A stretch of DNA of 64,000 nucleotides, taken from the NCBI GenBank assembly GCA_036245805.1, contig BTRK01000006.1:5063613-5127612 (forward strand), in the 5' to 3' direction. This document shows, one piece after another, positions 22,202 through 33,465 of the stretch. Each line of letters opens with the position of its first letter. The first letter of the stretch is position 1. This DNA is from Pristionchus mayeri (Eukaryota > Nematoda > Chromadorea > Rhabditida > Neodiplogasteridae). The position numbers and the translations under genes are program-made. The notes beneath the pieces were generated by a model. It was not told the DNA's origin, searched no databases, and saw only the letters and a list, made by a program, of their open reading frames with translations.

Positions 22202-22956
22202 CTGAATTGCAAGTTATCGAGATGTCTATCATCATAAAATGCGAAATTCGTGTGATCGTCTCTTCATTGCACACACTCTCTCGCCACTCAGCCAATCTAG
22301 ATTGTGAAATTAGAGACGATTACCCGAATTTTGCACACGGGTAGATTGCATGAACAAAAATGCAAACAGCAATTCGGTGCTCAATCAGAAAATGGTATTA
22401 TGATGAAATGTATCTTACGTAAATATCAGCAGTGTCCTCGTGCGTCTCGATCTGCTCCAGGCAGCAATGCTGTAATGAGCATCGAGTCTTATTCTAAATT
22501 GTATTTCCTTCTTAGCCTTATGTTTAACCTTAACCTCATTGTGCTAAAACCATAGTTGCCCAACACTGGTGGCGAGGTAACCCCCTATACGTCGTTCAGC
22601 ACTGCTCCCCTAGATTTGAGGGGAGCAGTGCTGAACGACGTATCATAGTCAAAGTCAAGGGGGTCAAGGGGGTCATAGTCAAAAATCGATCGGTAGGTCA
22701 ATGGTAGGTCAAGACTAGGTACCGTACCCAATCGACCGTACACTACCACCAGATACCGTATACCACTACCGTAACCCCTAATATCGCAAACTAACTTTAT
22801 TTTTAAAAAGTCCTGGTACCGTGTCGAATCGATAGTACAGTACCCAAGGCACTACCGTAAGCCAGTTTCATGGGTCAGATCCAGTTCCTTGGGTCAACCA
22901 TTTTTCAAAAATTTTCAAATCGATAGTCAAATTATTTTTATTATTTCAACCGTATA

Positions 22957-24746
22957 CATACTAGTAACAATGCAACAACTCCCAAGATCCTACGTCGAAT
23001 TCCCAGCGAACTGTGATCCGTTTACGTTTTGTCCGCTCCCCCGTAACGTTCCCTAGAAACAGTTTGGGCAGCAAAGTTACGTACATATTCTAGAAACCTC
23101 ATCGCACTACCTAGCGTCTCTTGGCGACTGTAAAATCGAGCAATCGTCTGACTCTCTTCGGTTTGCTCGATCTCTCACCTGTCAGAGAGACGAGATAGCG
23201 TGCAAACTGAAGAGAGTCAGACGATTGCTCGTAAAATCGATTGACGTCGCTGCACCTAAACCCTTTTTTTAGCTTTATCCATTACAGTGTGGAGAAGTTC
23301 GTTGATTTCACCACGCCCACTCCCTTGTCGGATGGAGTTCTTATCGTGGAGGGAGGACGGATCTTCATAAATAAACAGGTACTGCAATTGGTTCAACGAA
23401 CATTTGCTAGTTGCGTGTCCAATTGCTTATATTTTTGGTTGTGTTGATCATGCATTTTGAGAAAACGAGTCTTGCCTTTTTGGGCAATATTTTGGGCAAT
23501 TCGGGTAGTCTTCCGTTGCACAAAACAGGTTATGAGCTCATGGTCAATTTAGACGATCTGAAACCCACACGAACATGGCTCAAAATTTCAATACAATGCA
23601 ACCCTACAAAATAACCGGCACTACGTTAGATGAGAACTATGACGCCATACCGCATATATCAGAGGGGGCATGCCGGCATAGTTCTCATTCGACCGAGTGC
23701 CAAATATCCCGGTTGACATATGTTTCAACTAGAGGATCACACTCTTCAAGTCGTGTGCTCTCTCGCTCGTTGCCTGAGCTTTCCCTGATTTGGCTCCCCG
23801 CCAACTACCGATATCTCAGTTCGTAATGGAGATATCAATGTGAAAATTTCGGAGCTTATTATCGTTGGGGAGATCTAGGCCGTGTATATGAAAGCTTCGC
23901 AAATTGAATGTTCCCTTTGCTCCTCATTTAAGCTGCTGGCCATTCACTCTCCCTTCTTCTCCAATTTCTTCTTCGGAGACAACTCTTCCATGACCAATGA
24001 GCCTATCAAGCTTAAGGATAACACGTACGAGTTATGTGATAGTGTTAGGCCGGATGTGAACTCACGCCGCCTTTGATGTATGAAAGGCTGCATGACGCCA
24101 CAGTTCTCATCAAACCTAGTGCGTTTGTGATCTAATTGTATGAAATATAATACTTGCTGAATTTTCTAGAGCATCGTGCAGCTGCTGGAATTAATCTATC
24201 CAACTCATGAGCTTATCAGCTATATCGATCCTGAAACATATCCGAAAATGACCCAAAATTACCTGAAAATTGAAACCCTAATGGCTATGTATTCACTTTT
24301 CAAGTGTGTTTTTACAGTCCATTCTCACTATGGCTGAGCAGTTGCTCATTACCTCGGACGCATTCTCCCTATCTGAGAAACTTCGACTCTCCGATAAATA
24401 CGAGCTTATCTGCCTCCAGGTTCGAGGCAGTAATTATAGTCTCACATACACACTATTTAATAACAATATATATTAAAACAATGGGCGAGAAGCTCAATGA
24501 GAAAAAAAACTGAAACTTGCACAAGATCGGTTTTAGCCATAGTTGATGATTATACAGTAACGATATATACGGCTGAAATAATATAAATAATTTTACTATC
24601 GATTTGAAAATTTTAGAAAAATGGTTGACCCAAGGAACTGGATCTGACCCATGAAACTGGCTTACGGTAGTGCCTTGGGTACTGTACTATCGATTCGACA
24701 CGGTACCAGGACTTTTTAAAAATAAAGTTAGTTTGCGATATTAGGG
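22957..24746. repeat. Direct duplicate of 13295-15075
   Basis: The sequence resumes inside the right arm of the 12850-13386 foldback and runs colinearly with 13295-15075 at about 99 percent identity. Differences include a 6-nt insertion (GTTGGGGAGATC near 23868) and a lost splice donor at 24032. It ends where the LINE at 24747 is inserted. Confidence 0.9.
23273..24419 (+). pseudogene. Second copy of BTB exons, donor lost
   Basis: Exons correspond to 23273-23378, 23933-24031, 24170 onward and 24318-24419. The donor after TYE, GAG|GTATGT in the first copy, reads GAG|TTATGT here, so exon 23933-24031 cannot be spliced normally. No MATH exon precedes it, and the last exon is only present inverted at 22118-22201. 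It is a non-functional duplicate. Confidence 0.75.
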
Positions 24747-27658
24747 CGATATCATTCTGGGTTCTCAAGTGTGTGGCGAGCGGTTGAGTGCGATTTCGTC
24801 TCTCCGTCTCCGGTTCCGCCCGCCCGGATTCCCTCTCCCAGACGCGTTGGCACGCGGGAGTTGTACGCCGCCACGACGGGTCGCCACTTCTACATCGGCA
24901 CCATCAACGCCAGGACGCTCGGCCCAAGGGAGAAGCAGTCGGAGATGGAACTCGCCCTCGACAAGATCAAGTGGGACGTGGTTGCAGTGCAGGAAGCCAG
25001 GATTGTGGGTTGTGCCTCGTTCAATCTTACATCCTCAGGCACTGTAGTCTACCACTCGGGCGGGCCCACTGCTTCCCATGGCGTGGCATTTTTGCTTCGA
25101 CCGCAACTCGCGCGCGGAGCTGTGTTCAATGGCCTCTCCCCTCGTTTGGCCACTCTGCTCCTTCCCGACCTACGGCTCTTCCTGGTCTGCGCTTACGCCC
25201 CTACGTCTTCCTACGATGACGACGCGTATGAAGACTTCCTAGACCAGGTTGAGACCGCCCTGCGGAGTGCCCCAAAAGGCCATATGCCAGTTCTGGTTGG
25301 TGACTTCAACTGTCGAGTGGCGAGGGAACCTGGCAATGAAAGATTTGTCGGTAACTTTGCCTCTCCCACACCGAACTCACGCGGACGCTGCTTCACTGAG
25401 CTCTGCGTGAGGAACAGACTGCGCATCCTGAACACGTTCCCCAAGAGACGGCACGGTCGAATCTGGACCTGGCGATCCCCAAACGGCTCCGCATTCCACC
25501 AAATTGACTACGTTGCAGCGCCCGCCACAGCGAGAGTAGTCAACTGTGGAGTCGTTGGTCGGTTTGAGTTTGACTCCGACCATCGCCTTGTTCGGATGTG
25601 CCTCTCCCTCCCTGACAAGGCGAGGCAGAAAAGATGCAGGGAGCGGCTAGATTTCGATCGAACCGCTTTTACTGTCAACGCAAACCTTCTCGCGTCACTG
25701 CCCCTTGCCCGCCCCAGTTCTGCCGCCGACGCCTATACTACGGTAAAGGCTTTCACGGAGACCGCGGCAACGAACTGCTGGAGGAAGCGAAAATCCCCTT
25801 CTTGGATCTCGAGTGGAACGCGGAAGCTCCTAGCGATGCGCCATGAATTGCAATCCAACTCCCAACAAGCTGTCGCCTACTCAGCTGCCTGCAAAGCTGC
25901 CCGGACGAGTTTCGTCGATGACATCAGGAAGCGAAAGGAGGCGCAAGCACGGCAAGCAGCAACCATGGGAAGGAGCATCGTGAAGAGCATGCTGAGTCTG
26001 CAAACCTCAAAGAAGCGCCTTCTAGTTCCCGACCCTGTAACTGGTGCTCTCTCTCAAGCAGCTACCAAGACAGTGGTCCAGAGCTTCTTTGACGGTCTCT
26101 ACACCCCTGCAGTTCCGTGTCCACTCCCAGTCCCTCCTCAGCCTCTGGATCCCCTTCCTCCCTTCCTACCCGATGAGGTCAGCAAAGCGATGTCCCAACT
26201 CAAGTGTGGTCACTCACCCGGTTCGGATGGCATTCTCCCTGATATGCTATACCACTCTCGAAACCACCTTGCTCCCGTTATCGCTGATCTACTCAACTAT
26301 CTGGTAGATGGAGAGGCTGTTCCAAGCGACCTGACCGAAGCAATCGTCACTCTTCTGCACAAGAAAGGAGACCATACCAACATTGGGAACTTCCGTCCCA
26401 TCTCCCTCCTCACCGTTTCCCTGAAGACAATGACCAAAGTCATTCTTCAGAGACTCGAAACTGTGCTTGAAGAAACAGAGTCCTCGACCCAAACCGGCTT
26501 CCGGCGCGGCTACAGTACTCTCGACAACCTGCATGCCATCAAGCAGGTCGCTGAAAGAACCTCCGAGTACGGTATCCCAATCTACTTGGCGTTCGTCGAC
26601 TTCAAGAAGGCGTTCGACTGTGTGGAGTGGAATGCCTGCTGGCAAGCCCTCTTCTCGTTCGGAGCCCATCCCTCCCTCGTCCACATGTTGCGCCGTCTCT
26701 ACGAGTCCTCCTCTACACTCATTCGAGTTAATGAGGAGCTCGTTCCTGTGACTGTGCGTCGAGGAGTCCGCCAAGGGGATACCCTCTCCCCTCGTCTCTT
26801 CAACGCAGTGCTACGATCAGCCATGGACAACATTGACTGGGAGTCAGATGGAATTAGAATCGACGGAAGGAACCTTTGCCACTTGGAGTATGCCGATGAC
26901 GTGGCTCTTGTTGCCAAATCTCGACCCGAGCTGGAACGAATGCTGAAGAAGCTGATGGACGCGTGCAGCCGAGTTGGTCTCGAAGTGAATGCAAGCAAGA
27001 CCAACCTCCTCACCTCCTGCACCTCTACCCGCAATCCAATAATCATCGGCAATCTGCGATTCGAATTCGTCGATAGCGCCACCTATCTCGGAGGAAGAAT
27101 AGCTCTTCCCTTGGATCATTCCGACGAAATAGAACACCGGATTCGATTAGGGTGGCTGGCCTGGAGTAAGCTCTCGCACCTCCTATCTTCTCGAATTCTG
27201 TCCATCAAGATCAGGAGGAGAGTCTTCGAGAGCTGCATCACGGCTACAGTTCTCTATGGGTGTGAAGTATGGGCTCTGAGATCTAGCGAGAAGGAGAGGC
27301 TGAGAGTCACCCAGAGGAAGATGGAAAGAAAGATGCTTGGAGTCACGCTAAGGGACAGATGGAGGAATGACCGCGTGAGAGGGATTACCAAGCTGAGAGA
27401 CTGGAATGAGGAAGGATTGAAACGAAAAGCGCGCTGGGCCCTCAAGATCAGAAGGATGGGAGTGGAACAGTGGAGCCGTGCGACAACTGTCTGGACTCCA
27501 TTCAATAGGACTCGTCCCCCCGGAAAGCCTCGCGCGCGATGGAGAGACGACCTACCCCGAGCTATTGGCAGCCATTGGTGGAGTGCAACTTATGAAGACT
27601 ACCGACCTATCATCTTCTGAGCGTTTCCGCCTGATAAGATAAATTGATTGATTGATTG
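24747..27658 (+). mobile_element. RTE-like LINE, nearly intact
   Basis: The element interrupts a sequence that is continuous at 15060-15090 (GATATTAGGGGTTACGG). It is flanked by ATTAGGG on both sides, a probable target duplication, and ends with a (TTGA)n-type tail, as RTE-clade elements do. Its 5' end lies about 24 nt before the open frame, so the 5' UTR is very short or the copy is slightly 5'-truncated. Confidence 0.85.
24771..27620 (+). CDS. LINE endonuclease-reverse transcriptase
   Basis: One uninterrupted frame of 949 codons. Residues 40-280 form an APE-type endonuclease with Asn47 (GTINARTL), Glu75 (VQEAR), YAPT 142-145, GDFN 177-180, IDY 245-247 and SDH 269-271. Residues 520-790 form the reverse transcriptase with FRPISLL 541-547, TGFRRGYST, FVDFKKAFD (Asp610), RQGDTLSP 667-674 and the YADD active site at 707-710. 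The C-terminus has RRVFESCI, YGCEVW and GKPRARWRDDLP, typical of RTE-like elements. The frame opens with GTG, and the first in-frame ATG is at residue 59, downstream of Asn47. So either the start lies in lost 5' sequence or initiation is non-canonical. All catalytic residues I can check are present. The GC content is clearly higher than the surroundings. Confidence 0.92.
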   Translation: MWRAVECDFVSPSPVPPARIPSPRRVGTRELYAATTGRHFYIGTINARTLGPREKQSEMELALDKIKWDVVAVQEARIVGCASFNLTSSGTVVYHSGGPTASHGVAFLLRPQLARGAVFNGLSPRLATLLLPDLRLFLVCAYAPTSSYDDDAYEDFLDQVETALRSAPKGHMPVLVGDFNCRVAREPGNERFVGNFASPTPNSRGRCFTELCVRNRLRILNTFPKRRHGRIWTWRSPNGSAFHQIDYVAAPATARVVNCGVVGRFEFDSDHRLVRMCLSLPDKARQKRCRERLDFDRTAFTVNANLLASLPLARPSSAADAYTTVKAFTETAATNCWRKRKSPSWISSGTRKLLAMRHELQSNSQQAVAYSAACKAARTSFVDDIRKRKEAQARQAATMGRSIVKSMLSLQTSKKRLLVPDPVTGALSQAATKTVVQSFFDGLYTPAVPCPLPVPPQPLDPLPPFLPDEVSKAMSQLKCGHSPGSDGILPDMLYHSRNHLAPVIADLLNYLVDGEAVPSDLTEAIVTLLHKKGDHTNIGNFRPISLLTVSLKTMTKVILQRLETVLEETESSTQTGFRRGYSTLDNLHAIKQVAERTSEYGIPIYLAFVDFKKAFDCVEWNACWQALFSFGAHPSLVHMLRRLYESSSTLIRVNEELVPVTVRRGVRQGDTLSPRLFNAVLRSAMDNIDWESDGIRIDGRNLCHLEYADDVALVAKSRPELERMLKKLMDACSRVGLEVNASKTNLLTSCTSTRNPIIIGNLRFEFVDSATYLGGRIALPLDHSDEIEHRIRLGWLAWSKLSHLLSSRILSIKIRRRVFESCITATVLYGCEVWALRSSEKERLRVTQRKMERKMLGVTLRDRWRNDRVRGITKLRDWNEEGLKRKARWALKIRRMGVEQWSRATTVWTPFNRTRPPGKPRARWRDDLPRAIGSHWWSATYEDYRPIIF

Positions 27659-27737
27659 ATTAGGGGGTTACGGTAGTGGTATACGGTATCTGGTGGTACT
27701 GTACGATCGATTGGGTACGGTACCTAGTCTTGACCTT

Positions 27738-30608
27738 AGCCCATGTTATTCCAAATACTTTGACAAATTCGTCCCGCCATCTGATTTTTGGGCGTCCAGG
27801 AGGTCGCAATCTATCCCACGGTGTCCAATTGAAAATTCTTGTAGTCCATCTATTGTCGTCCAGCGTAGCTAATCTCTTCGCCCAATTCCATTTTCTCCGC
27901 ATCGCTCGTACTCGAATGTCCTCTAAGGGCACCTTCCTACTGAGCCAATCGTTGGTTTTCCGATCAAATCTAGTCACGCTGGCCATTTTCCTCATCATAG
28001 ATCTCTGTGCTACAATCAGTCTTTTCCGCTCAGACTTCGTAGTGCTCCAAACTTCACTTCCATAAAGAAAACTCGGCTCGATGCACATTCTGAATACTTT
28101 TGTCTTGAGCGCCATTGCCACACTTCGACTAGTCATGAATTCTTGAAACTTGTTAAATGATCTCCATGCTGCACCTATCCTCCTATTCAATTCCAGCTTC
28201 AAGTCCTGATCGAATGATAAACGAACACCCAGGTAGATGAATTGATTAACATATTCTAGCGTTTTGCCATCTATTCGTTGAGGAGTTGGTACTGTATTGC
28301 ACATCATAACTGTCTTTTTCTGATTGATTTCCAATCCTGCATACTTGCTTTCAGTGCATAATTGACTTAGCATGGTTCCAATCTCCTTTGAGCAATGTGA
28401 AATTAAGACAATGTCATCCGCGTATCGTAAATGATTCAGTTTCTCTCCATCCACTTCAATTCCACACCCTTCCCAATTCAGCTTCTCTTCAACGGAAAAT
28501 CTCTTCAACGACTGCATTGAAAAGGTGTGGTGAGATCGGATCCCCTTGTTTGACTCCTCTTTCAATCTCGATAGGAATTTTGTCTTGTCCAATTCGCACT
28601 GATACTTGGCTTGCTTTGTATATGAATCGCAGGGTATTGATTATTTTGGGATGAATACCGTGATTTGAAATAGCTTCCCACACTTTGTCAAATTCGACGC
28701 TATCAAACGCTTTTTTGTAGTCAATAAACACGAGGTATACGGGGAAACGATATTCCTCTGATTTTTGGAGTAATTCTGTTAGAGTGAAAATATGGTCCGT
28801 AGTAGAGAAATTCCTTCGAAATCCCGCTTGCTCTCTGGTCTGATTATCGGAAAGTTGAATCGCAATTCGTGAGTCGATTACTGAAGTGAATAACTTGTAG
28901 ATTATGTTCAACAACGAAATCGGGCGATAGTTCGAAATGTCCAAGATATTTCCTTTTTTGAATATCAGAGATATTGTTGCGTCGGACAATTCGTTGGGAA
29001 CACACTCTTCTGATATCCACTTGTTGAATAGATCTGTGATGGGACGCGTAAGCAATTCCATTCCGCATTTCAACATCTCTGCTTTAATTCGATCAGGTCC
29101 GGGTGCTTTGTCATTCTTCAACTGCACGATTCCTCTTTTGATTTCACTTTCTAAGAATGGTAAGAACTGATCATTACATCGGAAATGTCTCCTTTTTGGC
29201 CTTATCGTGCGTTTATACAACTCATTGTAGAATGATTTGACAAGTGAGTGAATCTCCGATTTGTTCTTGGCGACAGTACCGTCATTCTTCTCCAACTGGC
29301 TGAGTTGAGTATTGCCTATTTGAGAGGCTTGCAAAGCTCTCTTGGTACTCTTCCCATAATACACGGCTCTCCGCACAGTCTCCACGTGTCCACGGTATAA
29401 GTCGTTCTTGATGGAGAAACGAAGGGCCTTTCCCGTGAGTGAAAAGTTGATTCTGTTAAGAGGCGTATTTGGGGTGTACCTCAGCCTCCTTCTTTCATCA
29501 AACAGCTGTTTCGTTCTATTGGAAAATCGTTCATTGCGTGGTTTGGGGATCATGCATTGGCCGGCTGTTGCTATGAGAGTATTTCGCAATCGATCGTAAC
29601 CATTGAACTCTTTGGAGCTTACTGTATAAATTGCGGTTGTGAACAGTTGCTTAGAAAATTCAGTTGGATTTTTCGCTTTTCGAGGGAAAAACCGGATTGA
29701 CGAATCAAGCCGAATCTTTGCCATCACCAAACGATGATCAGAAGTAAACTTGAACTTTCCAACTATTTCCACATCGAGCACACTTGAGAGATCACGGGTC
29801 ATTATGTAGTCGATTTGATTCCTTGTACTCATATTCGGGGCCATCCAAGTCCATTTTCTGCTTTCTCTCTTCTGGAATCGTGTGTTGAGGAGGTGCAATA
29901 TTGTCTCAGCACAGAAGTCAATCAGCATCTATCCTCGTGAGTTCCTCCTTCCTAGTCCAAGCCTTCCAATGAACTCTTCATCCTCGCTCCACGCCCCGGT
30001 AGCGGAGCACGACGCGTGGAAGTAGCAATCAATCCGCTGAGATCATCCAAAAATTGTTCATACTCCTGGTCAGAATGTGAGGTTGTCGGAGCGTACGCAT
30101 TGATGATTCGTAGGCAATGGTTCGGGAGGTCGAGGTACGATAAGCGATCACTAACTGAGTGGAATGCTGAGTTTGATCCCAAATGACTGCCTACGAGGAA
30201 TCCGGTACCGTTTGCGGAACGAGTACCGTAACCCACTAACAGGTGATTGGTTCCTGATAGGGTGAGAGAGGTCAAACCTGACCTCCTCATTTCCTGGATG
30301 GCTAAGACATCAAATGGGACTTCACTCACTGCCTCCTCCAACTCAGCTAGTCGATCGGCTTTCCTCAGAGTCCGCGCATTGAGAGTCCCAATCCGTAGTG
30401 TTGTAGCCGGCATCCGTTGGACAGGCGACACTTGGCGGTTGTCCAAGCTACGCCAAGGGGACTCCCACTCGATTGCGAACTGGGAGGGAAGTGGGATACG
30501 ACCACCCCTCAGCCGCGCACGAATGGAGAATGGAGAATGGAGAATGAGAATGAATGGAGAATGGAGAATGAATGGAGAATGGAGAATGGAGAACGAGAAT
30601 AATTTTTG
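27738..30608 (-). pseudogene. Second RTE-like LINE, frameshifted
   Basis: Three minus-strand frames make up one element. About 30450-29952 holds the endonuclease start (IGTLNARTL, AIQEMRRSG, NAYAPTTSH). 29928-28489 holds the rest of the endonuclease (NQIDYIM, SDHRLVM) and RT (NYRPISLLN, FIDYKKAFD, KQGDPISP). 28592-27738 holds the YADD box, then YGSEVW and GRPKIRWRDEF. The GDFN segment is missing at the first break, and another shift separates KQGDPISP from YADD. Upstream of the frame is a GGAGAAT simple repeat (about 30522-30600). It is inactive, and its sequence differs clearly from the neighbouring LINE. Confidence 0.85.
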
Positions 30609-30612
30609 GCCA

Positions 30613-30720
30613 TGACCCCCTAAACGTCGTTCAGCACTGCTCCCCTCAAATCTAGGGGAGCAGTGCTGAACGACGTATAGGGGGTCGTGGTCTGAAATCA
30701 CCTCGCCGCCAGTGTTGGGC
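30613..30720. mobile_element. hAT-like element end with terminal hairpin
   Basis: The GACCCCC...hairpin...CCAGTGTTGGGCAACTATG end is identical in layout to 15176-15279. It carries the right terminal repeat of the composite that starts at 22552. Confidence 0.75.
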
Positions 30721-31111
30721 AACTATGGTTATGGCCCAAAAACACCTCGAAAGAAAAAGTGATAGTACCATTTTTGGCCTTCTGAATGTCGACGATAACG
30801 TCAGTTATCGAAATTGACGCAGTTTGACGACGCAGTTTGAAAGAGCATCATTTGAAGTACTTGTAACCAATTTTGTTTCAGGATATGACAAACTTGATTC
30901 CTACCGCCGCACACCCCCCTCAAATGGTCGATTCTCTCGCGATTCCTGTCATATTTACAAAATGAGAGAATGCAAAAATGTCGACGCTAGTTAAGATGAA
31001 TGGGCGAAGACTGCTAAATAGATGTTGCAATACGAATACAGTGAGATCGATAAGTTGGGCGGTTACCGTAACCTATGAGACGAGGAGATCGATAATCGAG
31101 AATACCGTAAT

Positions 31112-31150
31112 TCAGTCGGGGCTGTTGACCACCAGAGTGTAGTCGAGCAC
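31112..31150 (-). pseudogene. Orphan copy of the last cyclin K exon
   Basis: After a TTTCAG acceptor the minus strand encodes VLDYTLVVNSPD and TGA. The phase-0 start VLDY and the acceptor match the true last exons at 38615-38659 and 54546-54605. It is either a duplicated 3' end or an alternative terminal exon of the upstream cyclin gene. Confidence 0.55.
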
Positions 31151-31493
31151 CTGAAATTATTATTATTAGCATTATTTAAACGAATTATTTAAACAAACAA
31201 AATTAGAAACATAACTATGCAATATTTCACCTCTACGTTCTATGTTTCATCCTCACATCAAATCCAGGTGCTGCAGTTTTGTCAGTTTTCCGACCAAGAA
31301 TGGCACATATAAATACATGAATCAATAATATTGCGGGCAATAGGACGGCTGAGAACTATGACGTCATGCCACATTTGATCTCTCAAAGGCGTCATGACGT
31401 TCTAAATCAATAATCCATTAGATTTATGGTACCAAATCAATAATCCTTAAGATTTACAGTCCTGAATAATTTTCAATAAAAACACCACATTGC

Positions 31494-31832
31494 ACAACTC
31501 GAAAATCTTTTCTATTCCCCATGAGTTACGCATTTGATTCAGCGTGAAAGAGGGAATGCTAGTGAAAGGGTGAATGAGCAAACACAGAAAAATAGGTGAA
31601 AAAAGTCGGAAAATAGTCGGGAAAAGGGACACAAGTGAGCAGAGAAGACGAAAAGGAAACCTGCGAGCTATTGGTTTCACGCTGCCCACATATAAAATCA
31701 AGCTTGCAAAATATCAACTTTACAAGCGGTATGTTTCATAGTTCAGACATAATAGACATTTCTTTAAATATTTCGATTTATGTCTGAATTTTTGTCCATA
31801 AACACTCAATATTTAAAATTTTAAAGAACGGA
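31494..31832. repeat. Direct duplicate, copy 1
   Basis: This is colinear with 33656-33994 at very high identity (CATGAGTTACGCATTTGATT, GTGAATGAGCAAACACAG, ending TTTTAAAGAACGGAT). The antisense frames inside both copies are the same shadow frame. No gene is recognised. Confidence 0.85.
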
Positions 31833-31951
31833 TAACACGAGCCGCGCGTATGCAATTTGCCTCCGTGGAACTTCGGATAAAGTGATTCTCGATCGGGCTT
31901 ATCGCTTTTATACTAATTATGTTTATCTTTTGTACATATATTATTATGTGG

Positions 31952-32160
31952 TGTTAGTTCTCACGGAAATGGCTTCAGATTTGAATTTCCGCCATCGCGT
32001 ATCTCCGTTCTCCGTGGAGCTAGAGAGTTGAAATTTATAATATAAGGTTCAGAGGGTCGGAAAACCTTATAAACCAAATTGCAAGTCTCTAGCTCCACGG
32101 AGAACGGAGATACGCGATGGCGGGAATTCAAATCTGAAGCCATTTCCGTGAGAACTAACA
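31952..32160. repeat. 209-bp near-perfect hairpin
   Basis: TGTTAGTTCTCACGGAAATG at the left pairs with its exact complement at 32141-32160. The arms of about 80 bp (ATCGCGTATCTCCGTTCTCC / complement) flank a short AT-rich loop. Confidence 0.9.
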
Positions 32161-32178
32161 GGGCATTAGGCTTATAAT

Positions 32179-33164
32179 TAGAGTTGACAATCCAAGGGCG
32201 AGCGCAAGGCCTTGTTCTCGATTCTCCACAGGATGCAAATCGCCCCATTCCTTGCACAAGGGGGAGAGTGAGCGGTCTCCCTTGCGCAAGGGAAGGGATC
32301 CTTGTACAAGGATTGACGGTTAAAAAGGTGCTCAACGTTGTTCAAAACACACCTAACATTCGTATTTGCATAATATTTTTGAGGACAACGTGATTAGAGA
32401 AGTTTTGCGTTTTCCTTTGTTCAATAGCGTTGTCGCGAGGGCTTTGGATTTGAGGGTAGCTTTTCTTTTCTTTTCAACCGTTTGCAGTCCTTTCCTCGGG
32501 GAAATGCTGTTCTGCAAGAATAGAGAACTTCAGATCTATGATGTTCATTAATAACCAGATATTGGAATCTCATAATCGGTCTAATAATCTGCAGCCCGGC
32601 GCACCAATTCTCACTATCATCTTTTGCATTCATTCCAACCACTCACCACGTAACGAGCAAATCTTTAATTACTTCTCTTTCTCCCGTTCCCAAAAGTACG
32701 TGTAAATCATTCCTCCCTCGCAATCTCTTCGCTTACGTTCTCATAGCAATGTACGGTATAGTACGATCAGTAGCATTGTTTTCTAAGTAATAAGCAGGAA
32801 TTGTTCAAGCTTTGGTGACAATTAGCTGCGCATAAGGTCATAATATGTTCCGTATGGCATAGCAAAACAACCGATGACACGTAGGACTGCAGCAAGTGCT
32901 TTCAATCTGTAAAAGGAGAGCCTTAGAATAAATTAAAACAGTGAATAGTGATGGGATCTTGTAGTCATCAGTGTAATTATGCAAATATGAAAGTTTGGTA
33001 TGATTTAAACAGCTTTGAACCCCTTTTTCCCGTCAATGCTCACTCAATGACCCCCACCCTTGTGCAAGGGCGACCGCTCCCTCTCATCCTTGCGCAAGGG
33101 ATAATGAGGCATTTTGCATAGACCACCCTTGCTCGTCCCTTGAACCCTTGAATTGTCAACTCTA
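32179..33164. mobile_element. Non-autonomous hAT-like element, 986 bp
   Basis: The ends TAGAGTTGACAATCCAAGGG and the near-complement are flanked on both sides by CTTATAAT (32171-32178 and 33165-33172), an 8-bp target duplication as made by hAT transposases. The subterminal regions repeat CCTTGCGCAAGGG-like palindromes. The interior (about 32340-33000) has no coding sequence that I recognise. Confidence 0.8.
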
Positions 33165-33465
33165 CTTATAATACACCTTGGCCTGTTAGAAAACGTTAAT
33201 TAGCGCCAGGCTTGCTAAAACGAAAAGTATAAAACATTTTCGATCGATTAGTCACTTTTGGAAGCTTGATAAAACGAACTTGCAAGACAAGCAAGAGTTC
33301 GATCGATAATTATAAAAGTTACAGTACTCTATATATAAAATGGGAAGATGCACAAGTGTCAACGCTAGTTAAACGTTACGCAAAAACATGTTACAATACG
33401 AAGACAATGAGGTCGATACAATTGCGGGTACCGTAATCTATGAGAAGAACGAGGGAAATCGATAA

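Larger units (their letters stand above)
14898..22956. repeat. Large palindrome, arms about 3.6 kb
   Basis: Positions 14898-18470 recur inverted at 19361-22956 (paired coordinates sum to about 37830). Only scattered substitutions and 1-2 nt indels separate them, for example T-run length near 18375/19450, R-P-P-K versus R-Q-P-K, and NFVLL versus NFALL. The spacer at 18471-19360 contains its own GC-rich hairpin (about 18833-18945, CGCGAGTAGCCGGGCTACCG). The arms include the last BTB exon, a 635-bp foldback, a membrane-protein gene fragment and several MITEs. Confidence 0.9.
22552..30720. mobile_element. Composite bounded by hAT-like ends
   Basis: CATAGTTGCCCAACACTGG starts at 22552 and its complement ends at 30720, each followed inward by the terminal hairpin (about 22580-22642 and 30613-30686). 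Between them lie one element arm, the duplicated BTB exons, the start of the second arm, and two LINEs. Flanking octamers (GCTAAAAC and GTTATGGC) do not match. This is therefore a rearranged locus, not a simple transposition unit. Confidence 0.5.

Noticed and set aside
14898..22956. Pure assembly echo of one strand
   Set aside because: Substitutions, a 2-nt indel and amino-acid differences separate the arms. However, a haplotype mis-join cannot be excluded from sequence alone.
22552..30720. A single large autonomous hAT transposon carrying BTB exons and LINEs
   Set aside because: Flanking octamers do not match, one element centre is fused to an unrelated foldback, and the LINEs are later insertions.
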